From: JAEUKA01 sp044228505
GTDB taxonomy: Bacteria > Myxococcota_A > Polyangia > Palsa-1104 > JAEUJZ01
Assembly (NCBI GenBank): GCA_044228505.1
Contig: JBGAUT010000006.1
Span: 124,001 to 188,000, forward strand
DNA: 64,000 bases
Direction: 5' to 3'
This document shows positions 32,659-40,922 of this stretch, piece after piece (the stretch's first letter is position 1; the number at the start of each line of letters is the position of its first letter). Both the position numbers and the translations under genes were made by a program. The notes under the pieces are model-generated. The model searched no databases and had not been told where the DNA came from. It saw nothing but the letters and a program-made list of their open reading frames with translations.

Positions 32659-32971
32659 TCAAGAGCACGGCCACGGCGACGTGGCAGTCGATGAGCAGCA
32701 GCCACCCAACCTCCAATTGGTGATGTGGGGTGTCGTGCTGTGCGTGGTCTTCTTTGGGACAGCGCTGTTGTTCAACTCGTTGTTCATTCGCTACTCCGAG
32801 AAGCTCATCAACGAACGCAACCTGGGTGTCAACGAGCCTGAGCTGCTGAACCTGCGCATTCTCGAAGAGAAGCGCTTGCTCAGCTACGGCTACATGGACC
32901 AGGCGAAGGGCATTGTCCACATCCCCGTGCAAGAGGGGATGAAGAAGGTCATCGAGGAAAACAAGAGATGA
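32651..32971 (+). CDS. Small single-helix membrane protein of the respiratory operon
   Basis: About 106 residues with one helix (LVMWGVVLCVVFFGTALLFNSLFI) and a soluble tail ending SYGYMDQAKGIVHIPVQEGMKKV. Proteins with this SYGWVD...G..RIPI tail are common next to SCO and oxidase genes in several phyla, so it is probably a small accessory or assembly factor. I prefer ATG 32651 because GGGG at 32639-32642 is well spaced from it; ATG 32645 is the alternative. It overlaps both neighbours, which fixes it as a genuine operon member. Its biochemical role is unknown. Confidence 0.8.
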   Translation: MADQEHGHGDVAVDEQQPPNLQLVMWGVVLCVVFFGTALLFNSLFIRYSEKLINERNLGVNEPELLNLRILEEKRLLSYGYMDQAKGIVHIPVQEGMKKVIEENKR

Positions 32972-33792
32972 GCCAGCTGTCCCAAGCGCTCATCGTTGGT
33001 TTGTTCGTGACGACGATGGGCATGATTTGCCCAGCGCGTGCCGAGCAAGAGGTGCCAAAGGAACTCCAAGGCATCGCCATCGATGGAACGCTCGGGGCAA
33101 AGGTTCCGCTCGATCTTCCTTTTGTCGACCAGTCTGGCAAGCAGGTGCATCTGCGCGACTACTTTGTCAGCGGTCGCCCGGTGATCTTGGCCTTGGCGTA
33201 CTACAGTTGTCCGACCCTCTGTTCGCTGGTTCTCAATGGGCTGGCCGACGGGATGCGACCGCTGCAGTTCACGCTGGGCAAAGAGTACCAGGTCGTGACG
33301 CTGAGCATTGATCCGCGTGAAAAGCCGAGTCTGGCTGCGGCCAAACGGCAAGCCTATTTGCAGAGCTTGCGTAGGCCTGTGGCAGATGACAGCCGAGACT
33401 GGCCCTTTCTCTCTGGTTCGGAACAGGACATCGCAAAGGTCGCTGCCGCCGTCGGCTTTCATTATCGGTGGGATGAAGAAGGCAAGCAGTGGGCTCACGC
33501 CGCTGGCGTCTTCGTGCTGACCCCATCCGGTTGGCTGTCGCAGATCCTCTACGGAATCACGTTCACGCAGCGTGATCTGCGGCTGGCTCTGGTCGAAGCC
33601 TCGCTGGGTGGAATCGGCAGCCCGCTCGATAAGCTGCTGCTGTGGTGTTTCCACTATGACCCGAAAGAGCGTCGCTACTCGCTTGCGGCAATTGCTCTGG
33701 TGCGGGCCGGTGGCGTCCTCACGATGATGGTCTTGGGAGCGTTCCTTATTACCGCGTGGCGGAGAGATCGCCGCGCTCGGGTGAACGGATGA
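32968..33792 (+). CDS. SCO1/SenC-type copper chaperone for cytochrome oxidase
   Basis: A 274-residue protein with an N-terminal signal (TTMGMICPARAEQE), a thioredoxin-like domain and a C-terminal helix (about residues 245-265). The copper ligands are present: Cys81 and Cys85 in YYSCPTLCSLVL and His177 in WAHAAGVFVLTP. SCO proteins deliver copper to the CuA site of subunit II, whose gene follows directly. The C-terminal anchor differs from the N-terminally anchored classical SCO proteins, though this form is common in organisms with this operon type. Both ends overlap neighbours by four bases. Confidence 0.92.
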   Translation: MSQLSQALIVGLFVTTMGMICPARAEQEVPKELQGIAIDGTLGAKVPLDLPFVDQSGKQVHLRDYFVSGRPVILALAYYSCPTLCSLVLNGLADGMRPLQFTLGKEYQVVTLSIDPREKPSLAAAKRQAYLQSLRRPVADDSRDWPFLSGSEQDIAKVAAAVGFHYRWDEEGKQWAHAAGVFVLTPSGWLSQILYGITFTQRDLRLALVEASLGGIGSPLDKLLLWCFHYDPKERRYSLAAIALVRAGGVLTMMVLGAFLITAWRRDRRARVNG

Positions 33793-34754
33793 TACAGCCA
33801 AACACAGAAGTTGCTTATGGGCTACCGGCCCAGGCATCCACGCTGGCAGGAGCGTACGACACGCTCTTCTTGTCTTTGACCGCGCTCTGCTTGTTCTGCC
33901 TTGTGCTGATCGCGGGTGCAGGCATCTACTTTGTGGTGCGCTATCGCTATCGCGGTGGCGAGCACCAGGTCGTCGAGATCTCGCACAACACCACGCTGGA
34001 AGTCCTGTGGAGCGTCATCCCTCTGTTCGTGGTGATGGGGCTCTTTGTATGGGGCTTCAAGAACTATATGGACCAGCTCGTCCCGCCCAAGGATGCGCTG
34101 GAGGTTCGCGTGACCGGCAAGAAGTGGAAGTGGACCTTCGAGTATCCGAACGGTGCGCAGAGTGCCGACGAGATGGCGGTTCCCGTCAACAAGCCGGTCA
34201 AGCTCATCATTACGTCGAACGACGTGCTCCACAGCTTCTTTGTGCCGAGCTTCCGCATGAAGATGGACGCGGTGCCAAACAAGTACACCGTGATGTGGTT
34301 CCAGCCGATTCAGGAAGGTCCGCAGCAGGTGTTCTGCGCCGAGTACTGCGGGACCGATCACTCGATGATGACTGCCAAGATCAAGGTGCTTCCACAGGAC
34401 GGTTACCAGAAGTGGCTGGATGCACATGCGCCGGTAAACGACTCCGACCCGATCGCGCACGGCAAGTCTCTGTTCGAGATCAAGGGTGGCTGCAACGCCT
34501 GTCACGCCGTCAAGAGTGCCGCCGATCAGCCGCAGCCGACCATTGGTCCGCGCCTCCATCAGCTCTTTGGTCGTAAAGAGAAGATTCAAGGCCAGGGCGA
34601 AATCACCGTCGACGACAATTACCTCCGTGAGTCGATCGAGAACCCGATGGCCAAGGTCGTAGAGGGCTTTGCCCCCGCGATGCCTCCCTTCAAGGGACGC
34701 TTCAGCGACAAGGAGCTTGGCCACCTTATCGACTACCTAAAGAGTCTGAAGTAA
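33789..34754 (+). CDS. ctaC: Cytochrome c oxidase subunit II with fused cytochrome c (caa3 type)
   Basis: ATG 33789 gives 321 residues and overlaps the SCO stop (ATGA); the frame extends upstream inside the SCO gene but that is not needed. Two membrane helices (about 20-46 and 70-92) precede the CuA cupredoxin domain, with Cys183, Cys187 and His191 in CAEYCGTDHSMM. A cytochrome c domain follows with CNACH (235-239) and Met in AMPPFKG. The fused haem makes this a caa3-type oxidase that accepts electrons from ActE or a small cytochrome c. Confidence 0.95.
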   Translation: MIQPNTEVAYGLPAQASTLAGAYDTLFLSLTALCLFCLVLIAGAGIYFVVRYRYRGGEHQVVEISHNTTLEVLWSVIPLFVVMGLFVWGFKNYMDQLVPPKDALEVRVTGKKWKWTFEYPNGAQSADEMAVPVNKPVKLIITSNDVLHSFFVPSFRMKMDAVPNKYTVMWFQPIQEGPQQVFCAEYCGTDHSMMTAKIKVLPQDGYQKWLDAHAPVNDSDPIAHGKSLFEIKGGCNACHAVKSAADQPQPTIGPRLHQLFGRKEKIQGQGEITVDDNYLRESIENPMAKVVEGFAPAMPPFKGRFSDKELGHLIDYLKSLK

Positions 34755-34767
34755 TCGAGGTTCAGTC

Positions 34768-36393
34768 ATGACCCAGTACACTCCCAGTTCTTCTGAACCC
34801 GGACAGCGTCCTCCGAACTTTTGGAACGCCTCGAAGGGCATCGGCTCGTGGCTATTTACGCTGGATCACAAGCGCATCGGCGTGATGTACCTAGCGTTTG
34901 TATGGGCGGCCTTTTTGCTTGGCGGCATCTTCGCTCTGCTGGTTCGCACCGAGCTACTCACCGCAGGCAAGACGATCGTTGACCCGGACACCTACAACCA
35001 GCTGTTCACCCTGCACGGCGCGGTGATGGTCTTCCTTGTCATCATTCCGTCGATTCCGGCCTCGCTTGGCAACATCATCCTGCCGCTTCAACTCGGTGCC
35101 AAAGACGTCGCCTTCCCACGCGTCAACCTGGCGAGCTTTTACATTTACGTCATCGGTGCGCTGATCGCGCTGTACTCGATCTTCAGCGGTGCCGTTGACA
35201 CCGGCTGGACGTTCTATACCCCGTATTCGACGACGACCAACTCGAGCGTCTCGACGATGGTGCTAGCGGCGTTCATCCTTGGCTTCTCCTCGATCTTCAC
35301 CGGACTGAACTTCATCGCCACGGTGCATCGGCTGCGCGCTCCGGGCATGACCTTCTTCCGCATGCCGCTGTTTATCTGGGCACTGTACGCCACCGCGATC
35401 ATCCAGATCCTGGCGACTCCGGTGCTTGGCATCACCTTGCTTCTGCTGATTGCGGAGCGCGTCCTTCACGTCGGCATCTTCGATCCGGCGCTGGGTGGTG
35501 ATCCGGTTCTGTTCCAGCACTTCTTCTGGTTCTACAGCCACCCGGCGGTCTACATCATGATCGTTCCCGGCTTCGGCGTGATCTCCGACCTGATCAGCAC
35601 GTTTTCGCGCAAGGCCATCTTCGGATACCGCGCCATCGCGCTGTCCTCGCTTGGAATCGCCATCGTTGGCTTCCTGGTCTGGGGACACCACATGTTCACC
35701 TCGGGTCAGTCCGAGCTGGCCGGCATGATCTTTTCGGGTCTGACGTTCCTTATCGCGATTCCGACCGCCATCAAGATCCTCAACTGGATCGCCACGCTCT
35801 ATAAGGGGTCGATCGTGCTGCGGACTCCGATGTGGTACGCGCTCGGCTTCCTGTGGCTGTTCCTGATTGGTGGTCTGACGGGTCTGTACCTGGCGACGAT
35901 GTCGCTCGATCTTCACCTCCATGACACCTACTTCGTGGTTGCGCACTTCCACTACGTGATGATGGGCGGCACCATGTTTGCCTTCATCGGTGGACTGCAC
36001 TACTGGTGGCCGAAGTTCACCGGTCGGATGTTCAGCGAGAAGTTAGGTAACTGGGCCTGCGCGCTGGCGTTCATCGGCTTCAACGTGACGTTCGGATCGC
36101 AGTTCTTCCTGGGCGTCGCCGGTATGCCGCGTCGCTACTACAACTACCTGCCGCAGTACGAGCCGCTGCATCAAGTGTCGACGATTGGTTCGTACATCCT
36201 CGGCTTGGGATTCTTCCTGACCCTGGTCTGTCTACTGCGCTCGCTGAAAAATGGAGAGGTTGCTGGGGACAATCCGTGGGAAGCGACCACTCTGGAGTGG
36301 ACGGCTGCGTCGCCACCCCCGGTCGAAAACTTTGCTGGCCAGCCTACCGTGGATCGTGGTCCGTATGACCGCACTCCCGGTGGTGGTCATTAA
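34768..36393 (+). CDS. ctaD: Cytochrome c oxidase subunit I, A2-type
   Basis: A 541-residue catalytic subunit with about 12 helices. Ligands are visible: His83 (TLHG) and His395 for low-spin haem a, His393 for haem a3, and His258, His307 and His308 for CuB, with Tyr262 for the His-Tyr cross-link. Where A1-type oxidases have GHPEVY, this protein has FYSHPAVY (255-262). The Tyr-Ser pair in place of the glutamate is the A2 signature, known for example from Rhodothermus caa3 oxidase. It reduces oxygen and pumps protons. GAGG precedes the ATG. Confidence 0.97.
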   Translation: MTQYTPSSSEPGQRPPNFWNASKGIGSWLFTLDHKRIGVMYLAFVWAAFLLGGIFALLVRTELLTAGKTIVDPDTYNQLFTLHGAVMVFLVIIPSIPASLGNIILPLQLGAKDVAFPRVNLASFYIYVIGALIALYSIFSGAVDTGWTFYTPYSTTTNSSVSTMVLAAFILGFSSIFTGLNFIATVHRLRAPGMTFFRMPLFIWALYATAIIQILATPVLGITLLLLIAERVLHVGIFDPALGGDPVLFQHFFWFYSHPAVYIMIVPGFGVISDLISTFSRKAIFGYRAIALSSLGIAIVGFLVWGHHMFTSGQSELAGMIFSGLTFLIAIPTAIKILNWIATLYKGSIVLRTPMWYALGFLWLFLIGGLTGLYLATMSLDLHLHDTYFVVAHFHYVMMGGTMFAFIGGLHYWWPKFTGRMFSEKLGNWACALAFIGFNVTFGSQFFLGVAGMPRRYYNYLPQYEPLHQVSTIGSYILGLGFFLTLVCLLRSLKNGEVAGDNPWEATTLEWTAASPPPVENFAGQPTVDRGPYDRTPGGGH

Positions 36394-36429
36394 TCGCTTG
36401 GAAACTTCTGCGAGCCGCAAGGAGCATTT

Positions 36430-37131
36430 ATGAGCAATCCGGCCCGTACTTATCATCACGCGCACCATTTCCCCTCGGCACGCGACGAGTCGGAAACGGC
36501 CAAGCTCGGGATGTGGCTCTTCCTGGCCACCGAGATCCTGCTGTTCTCGGGGCTGTTCATGGCGTACGCCTCGTATCGCTATACCCACGCCGAGATGTTC
36601 AAGACCGTTCACCAGCTCCTCGATTGGAAGCTGGGTGCGGTGAACACCATGGTCCTTATCTTTTCATCGCTGACGATGGCGTTGGCGGTGCGATCGACCC
36701 AGCTCAACAAGCAGGCCCAAACCGTCGGCTTGTTGGCGGTGACGCTGCTGTGTGGCGCGGCCTTCTTGGTCGTAAAGTACTTCGAGTACTCGCACAAGTT
36801 TCACTTGGGCACGCTGCCGGGCGCGGGACCGCTTGGCCACTGGAATCCCGACTACGCTGCGCTCGCTGGCGAGCACGGAGCAGAGTTCGCCGCGAAGCTA
36901 AAGAGTCTCGACTCGCCGCACATCTTCATTGGTATCTACTTCCTGATGACCGGACTTCACGGTCTGCACGTCGTCATCGGAATGATTGCCATCACCTGGG
37001 CGCTGCTGCGTGCGATGCGCGGTGACTTCAGCTCGAAGTACTTCTTCCCGGTCGAGAACGTCGGTCTGTATTGGCACCTTGTCGACTTGATCTGGATCTA
37101 CCTGTTCCCGCTCCTTTACTTGGTGGGGTAA
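36430..37131 (+). CDS. ctaE: Cytochrome c oxidase subunit III
   Basis: A 233-residue membrane protein. It has the expected subunit III elements: KLGMWLFLATEILLFSGLF, a conserved Glu-containing helix, FIGIYFLMTGLHGLHVVIG and YWHLVDLIWIYLFPLLYL. The second helix pair is slightly longer than usual, with a 40-residue loop (about 127-160). AAGGAG is six bases before the ATG. It stabilises subunit I. Confidence 0.95.
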   Translation: MSNPARTYHHAHHFPSARDESETAKLGMWLFLATEILLFSGLFMAYASYRYTHAEMFKTVHQLLDWKLGAVNTMVLIFSSLTMALAVRSTQLNKQAQTVGLLAVTLLCGAAFLVVKYFEYSHKFHLGTLPGAGPLGHWNPDYAALAGEHGAEFAAKLKSLDSPHIFIGIYFLMTGLHGLHVVIGMIAITWALLRAMRGDFSSKYFFPVENVGLYWHLVDLIWIYLFPLLYLVG

Positions 37132-37134
37132 GTC

Positions 37135-37728
37135 ATGACGCAGGCACACACAAACCACAACGACGACGGCGACCACGCTCACGATGAGCCGCACATCTTG
37201 CCGCTCAGCACCTATCTGGGTGTGTGGGGGGCACTGGTCGTGCTGACCGCGTTTACCGTCGCAGTATCGCGCTTTGACTTTGGCAGCGCCAACACCATCG
37301 TTGCGATGATCGTTGCGACGATCAAGGCGACGCTGGTCGCGCTGTTCTTCATGCATCTTTTGTACGACAACAAGCTCAACTTGGTGATCCTGGTTGCCAG
37401 CTTCTTGTTCGTTGCGATCTTCTTCACCCCGACGCTGATCGACTTGGGTACGCGTGGCATGCTGGACCCCATCAAGACCCGGGATGGCTACAAGCAGATG
37501 AACCTCAAGCCATCGACCCTTCCGGAACCGCCGGTGGTTGAGGCCGTGCCAGCCCCCGCTGCGCCTGCTGCGGCCACTCCGGCGCCTGCTGCAGCCACTC
37601 CGGCCCCCGCTGCCGCGCCTGCCGCTGCCGCGCCTGCCCCTGCGGCCCCGACTGCTGCCGCGCCTGTCGCCAAGCCGGCGATAGTCCCGGCCAAGCCGGT
37701 CGCGCCTGCCGCTGCGCCCGTTCACTAG
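37135..37728 (+). CDS. ctaF: caa3-type oxidase subunit IV with Pro/Ala-rich tail
   Basis: A 197-residue protein. The first 115 residues fit prokaryotic subunit IV: a His-rich head and three helices (LGVWGALVVLTAFTVAV, ANTIVAMIVATIKATLVALFFMHL, LVILVASFLFVAIFF). The last 65 residues are almost only Ala and Pro with a few Thr, Val and Lys, an extension I do not know from the family. Its TAG stop sits in a CTAG palindrome that also supplies the stop of the convergent carbamoyltransferase gene. Confidence 0.9.
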   Translation: MTQAHTNHNDDGDHAHDEPHILPLSTYLGVWGALVVLTAFTVAVSRFDFGSANTIVAMIVATIKATLVALFFMHLLYDNKLNLVILVASFLFVAIFFTPTLIDLGTRGMLDPIKTRDGYKQMNLKPSTLPEPPVVEAVPAPAAPAAATPAPAAATPAPAAAPAAAAPAPAAPTAAAPVAKPAIVPAKPVAPAAAPVH

Positions 37729-40382
37729 CCTTGTCGTTCGGCCGCCGATTCTGCTTCCTCATCACCCATTGCTGATCTGCCGCGCAGCTCGCCCAGGCGA
37801 AGGTCTTGGCTCTGGTCATGCGCTTCGTCCTGCCAACCAACAAACAATGAGGCGTCGCTGTGCCGTGCCGCTAGCTCCGCACGAGCCACCGCCAGCGCAT
37901 CGTGGAGCAGCGCGAGGTCTGCGCGTGGATGCTCCGGGTGCATTCGCAAGGAACGCTGTGATGGGTAGAACGGGTGGATGTTGAAGTCGATCGGTAGCTG
38001 GTAGCGCTGTGCCAGATCGAGGGAATAGACAATTCCGGTCAGCAGGTCTTCGATGGCCGCTTTGTTTCGTCGCCCCGGTGGCCCAAATACCAGGCTGATC
38101 CATAGGCCCATGTTGTCGCCGCTGGCTGCAATCTCGGCTACCGCCCGCTCGAGCGCCTCGCGAGGCATCCGCTTGTTGAGGTAAATGAGCCGTACCTCAT
38201 CATCCGCAGACTCCAGCCCAACGATCACGCGCAGCGCCACTTGTGACGGCAAGCGTTTGCGCAATTCGGCGAGCCTCTCCCGACGGACAAAGACCTCACG
38301 GGTGTCGAGCGATAACATGTGCAGCGAAGGAAGCTGTGCGGCCCAGTCGACAATGTCGCAGAGCGCCGCTTCCGACATCTCACGCGGGTTGAGCAGCGAG
38401 CCGCTGTTGTACAGCACAAGGTGTCGAACCATCGGAAGTTCACGACGGTAGTGATAGGCAAACCACTGTAGCCGGAGCGCATGCTCCGTCGCGGACACCG
38501 CCTGACCTTCACCCGCACCAATGTCGCAGTGGCTGCATTCGCTGCGTCGATGGTAGGGACACGCGCCGTCTTTGGCCTCGTTGCCGAAGACCAGCGCCAG
38601 CCGCATCCCGTAGCGGTCCTGGGTGGGCTCAAACCGCAGCGCTGCCGCTGGTGCCAGTCTGGGCACTGGCTCGCCGGGTTTGACCACGAGGTGATCGTCG
38701 AGAAGCAGCGCATCGAGCCCGCAGTCGGCGACCAGCCGTAGGGCTTGCTCGGGCGACTCGACGATCGGCTCCTGCACGTTGAGCGAGGTATTGAGCACCA
38801 TCGGTACCCCGCTGCGCAGAAAGAACCGTTCGATGAGTCGTCGCCACGTCGATCCATCCTTGGCAACAAGCTGGGGACGGGTGGTGCCGTCTTTGTGCAC
38901 CACCGCTGGAATGTGGGCCGCTTGCTCGGGACGAACCGGTACCGCAGCCAGCATGAACGGAGTCAGCGGCCGCGCAGAGGGAGGCAGTGCCAACCAGTGC
39001 TCGGCTTGCTCGGCCAGAATCGCTGGACCAAAGGGTCGAAACGTCTCGCGCTGCTTGATGTGAACGTTCAGGTGGTCGCGTAGCTCGGGCCGTCGTGGAT
39101 CGGCCACCATCGAGCGACCACCGAGCGCTCGGGGCCCTGCCTCGCCGCGATCGGATGCGTACCAGCCAACCACCTCGCCTCGGGCCAGCCGCTCGGCCGC
39201 TTCTTCGGCCGGGTCCAAGACGCGTAGAGTAGACAGAGTGGTCTTGCTGATGCACGCAAGAACCTCTCGGTGAGACCGCTTCGGTCCCAGTCGCGCCGTG
39301 GTCTGGTGCCAACGTGGAGAAGTGCGGTGCATGCGGTGATGCAGCAGCAGCGCAGCCCCAAGCGCAGTTCCGGCATCGTTGGCTGCGGGCTGGGCAAAGA
39401 TCTCCTCGAACAGGCCGGTGCTGGCGAGCCGACCGTTGGCGGCACAGTTGAGCGCCACGCCTCCTGCCAAGCACAGCTTGGGACTCCCGGTGACTCGCTG
39501 GAGCCAGCTCGCCAGGTGAATCAGCACCTCCTCGGTTCGTTTCTGGAGCGCAGCCGCCAGATCGGCTCCCGCCTGTCCGATGGGCTGTCCAGGCCGAACC
39601 AGCGCTTCCGGTGCCTCTCGCGCTACCCAGCCCGGGCCATCCTCACGAAAACGCAGCTTGCCGCCATCGATCGTGAATACGCCACCGTCCCCCAAGGTGA
39701 CCCGCTGTGCCAGCAGTGCGGCATATCGTGTTGGATCGCCATGTGCTGCCAGCCCCATCACTTTGGTCGCACCGTACGGTCCAAAGCCCAAGCCCTCGGA
39801 CACCGCCTCCCACAGCAGTCCCAGCGAGTGCGGATACTGCAGCGTCTGTAACACCTGCAGGGAATCGCCGTCCCCCCTTCCGAGCCAGGTGGTGTCATGC
39901 TCACCGATGCCATCGACCGCCATCACCGCAGCGCTGGAAAATGGCGAAGGCAGAAACGCACTTGCGGCGTGGGCCAGGTGGTGTGGCAGATGGTGAAAGC
40001 GAAAGCGTGCGCGCTGTCCGGCGTGGGACCGAATCAGTCCCTCAATCGACAGGACATCGGCGACAAAGCGGCGCTCGCCGTCTTCGCTGCTCCAGCTTGA
40101 GGACTCCGGGTGAGGATCGCTGCCGATGTTGCGCAGTCGTTCTTCCGGCACAAACGGATACGCGATGTGGTCGACCGCGGCGAAGTCGAGTCCTGCGTCT
40201 GCCAAGCAGTGTTCGGCTGCACGAATCGGCCACTCGGCACCGTTGTCGATCCGGGCTGCTTTGCCATGACGAACTCGGCTCAGCCGCTCTTCTTCGATCA
40301 TGCAGGTGACGACGCCGTCTAGGACCAGACACGCCGCCAGTTCGTGATAGGGACCGGACAAGCCAAGGATGACGCTACGCAT
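37725..40382 (-). CDS. NodU/TobZ-type carbamoyltransferase fused to a radical SAM domain
   Basis: 885 residues from ATG 40382; the frame is open further upstream but that stretch is unlike any protein. Residues 1-565 form a full carbamoyltransferase: the ASKHA start (SVILGLSGPYHELAACLVLDG), the metal-site motif HHLPHHLAHAASAFLPSPF, VMGLAAHGDP, CLAGGVALNCAANGRL, EAGPRALGGRSMVADPR, FRPFGPAIL and VLNTSLNVQEP. Residues 580-885 are a radical SAM domain whose cluster cysteines are Cys608, Cys616 and Cys619 (C-x7-C-x2-C), followed by YNSGSLLNPREM and LDTREVFVR. This spacing and these blocks recall the Elp3/archaeosine-synthase (TIGR01210) branch. The carbamoyltransferase moves a carbamoyl group from carbamoyl phosphate to a hydroxyl. 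The joint substrate is unknown. No natural-product genes are adjacent. Confidence 0.85.
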   Translation of the reverse strand: MRSVILGLSGPYHELAACLVLDGVVTCMIEEERLSRVRHGKAARIDNGAEWPIRAAEHCLADAGLDFAAVDHIAYPFVPEERLRNIGSDPHPESSSWSSEDGERRFVADVLSIEGLIRSHAGQRARFRFHHLPHHLAHAASAFLPSPFSSAAVMAVDGIGEHDTTWLGRGDGDSLQVLQTLQYPHSLGLLWEAVSEGLGFGPYGATKVMGLAAHGDPTRYAALLAQRVTLGDGGVFTIDGGKLRFREDGPGWVAREAPEALVRPGQPIGQAGADLAAALQKRTEEVLIHLASWLQRVTGSPKLCLAGGVALNCAANGRLASTGLFEEIFAQPAANDAGTALGAALLLHHRMHRTSPRWHQTTARLGPKRSHREVLACISKTTLSTLRVLDPAEEAAERLARGEVVGWYASDRGEAGPRALGGRSMVADPRRPELRDHLNVHIKQRETFRPFGPAILAEQAEHWLALPPSARPLTPFMLAAVPVRPEQAAHIPAVVHKDGTTRPQLVAKDGSTWRRLIERFFLRSGVPMVLNTSLNVQEPIVESPEQALRLVADCGLDALLLDDHLVVKPGEPVPRLAPAAALRFEPTQDRYGMRLALVFGNEAKDGACPYHRRSECSHCDIGAGEGQAVSATEHALRLQWFAYHYRRELPMVRHLVLYNSGSLLNPREMSEAALCDIVDWAAQLPSLHMLSLDTREVFVRRERLAELRKRLPSQVALRVIVGLESADDEVRLIYLNKRMPREALERAVAEIAASGDNMGLWISLVFGPPGRRNKAAIEDLLTGIVYSLDLAQRYQLPIDFNIHPFYPSQRSLRMHPEHPRADLALLHDALAVARAELAARHSDASLFVGWQDEAHDQSQDLRLGELRGRSAMGDEEAESAAERQG

Positions 40383-40922
40383 GCGCGGCACTGTAACGTT
40401 TCGTCCGTAGGAATTTGCATCAGGAGTGGTGGGACTGCTGCGATCGGTAGGTCTAGCGTAGCAGCAGCAACAGTCCGCGCTTGGACAGAGCAAAAATCTT
40501 CTGAAAAGGACTCTGAAAAACGGGTTCCGTAGCACTCCTGTATTGGATCGCCCACAGCGGTGGGTCACGATGAATCAGGAATCGGACCCGGATGGGCCAG
40601 ACAGAGCCGCAGCGAGGTACGACAGACCGTTGGGAAATCAGAAACACCAAGTGCCTCATCGATTCGGTTGCTGACGAGTATGGCCAGTGGATCAGCCACG
40701 GAGGCGGCCAGGTGTTGTTCCAGAATCGGAGTGGGATCGGTCATGAGGGAGCGTGCTGGATCCTGATCCAGGTAACATCCTACGCGAAGTGAGTGGTTCC
40801 GTTCTGACGCTGCATCATTAAACACGTGCTCACGGCGCGGTGTAGGTGAAGCACCTTCCCAGGTAGTGAAGGACTGCGATTACATCGCGAACATGCGTGA
40901 GACAATGCGATACCATGGCCAT
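40383..40922. other. 540-base intergenic region without a convincing gene
   Basis: It lies between the divergent carbamoyltransferase and flippase genes and should hold both promoters. An inverted repeat, GGACTG (40432-40437) with CAGTCC (40471-40476), flanks a CTGC/GCAG inner match and may form a weak stem upstream of the carbamoyltransferase gene. Short open frames exist on both strands, but none has a good ribosome site or a recognisable product. Confidence 0.5.

Noticed and set aside
40382..40568. 62-codon upstream extension of the carbamoyltransferase frame
   Set aside because: The extension is Cys/Arg-rich without similarity to the family, and the ASKHA fold begins right at ATG 40382.
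40565..40744. Minus-strand frame of about 60 codons beginning MTDPTPILEQHLAAS
   Set aside because: The sequence looks protein-like, but there is no ribosome site, no recognisable domain and overlapping frames exist on the other strand, so it is not listed as a gene.
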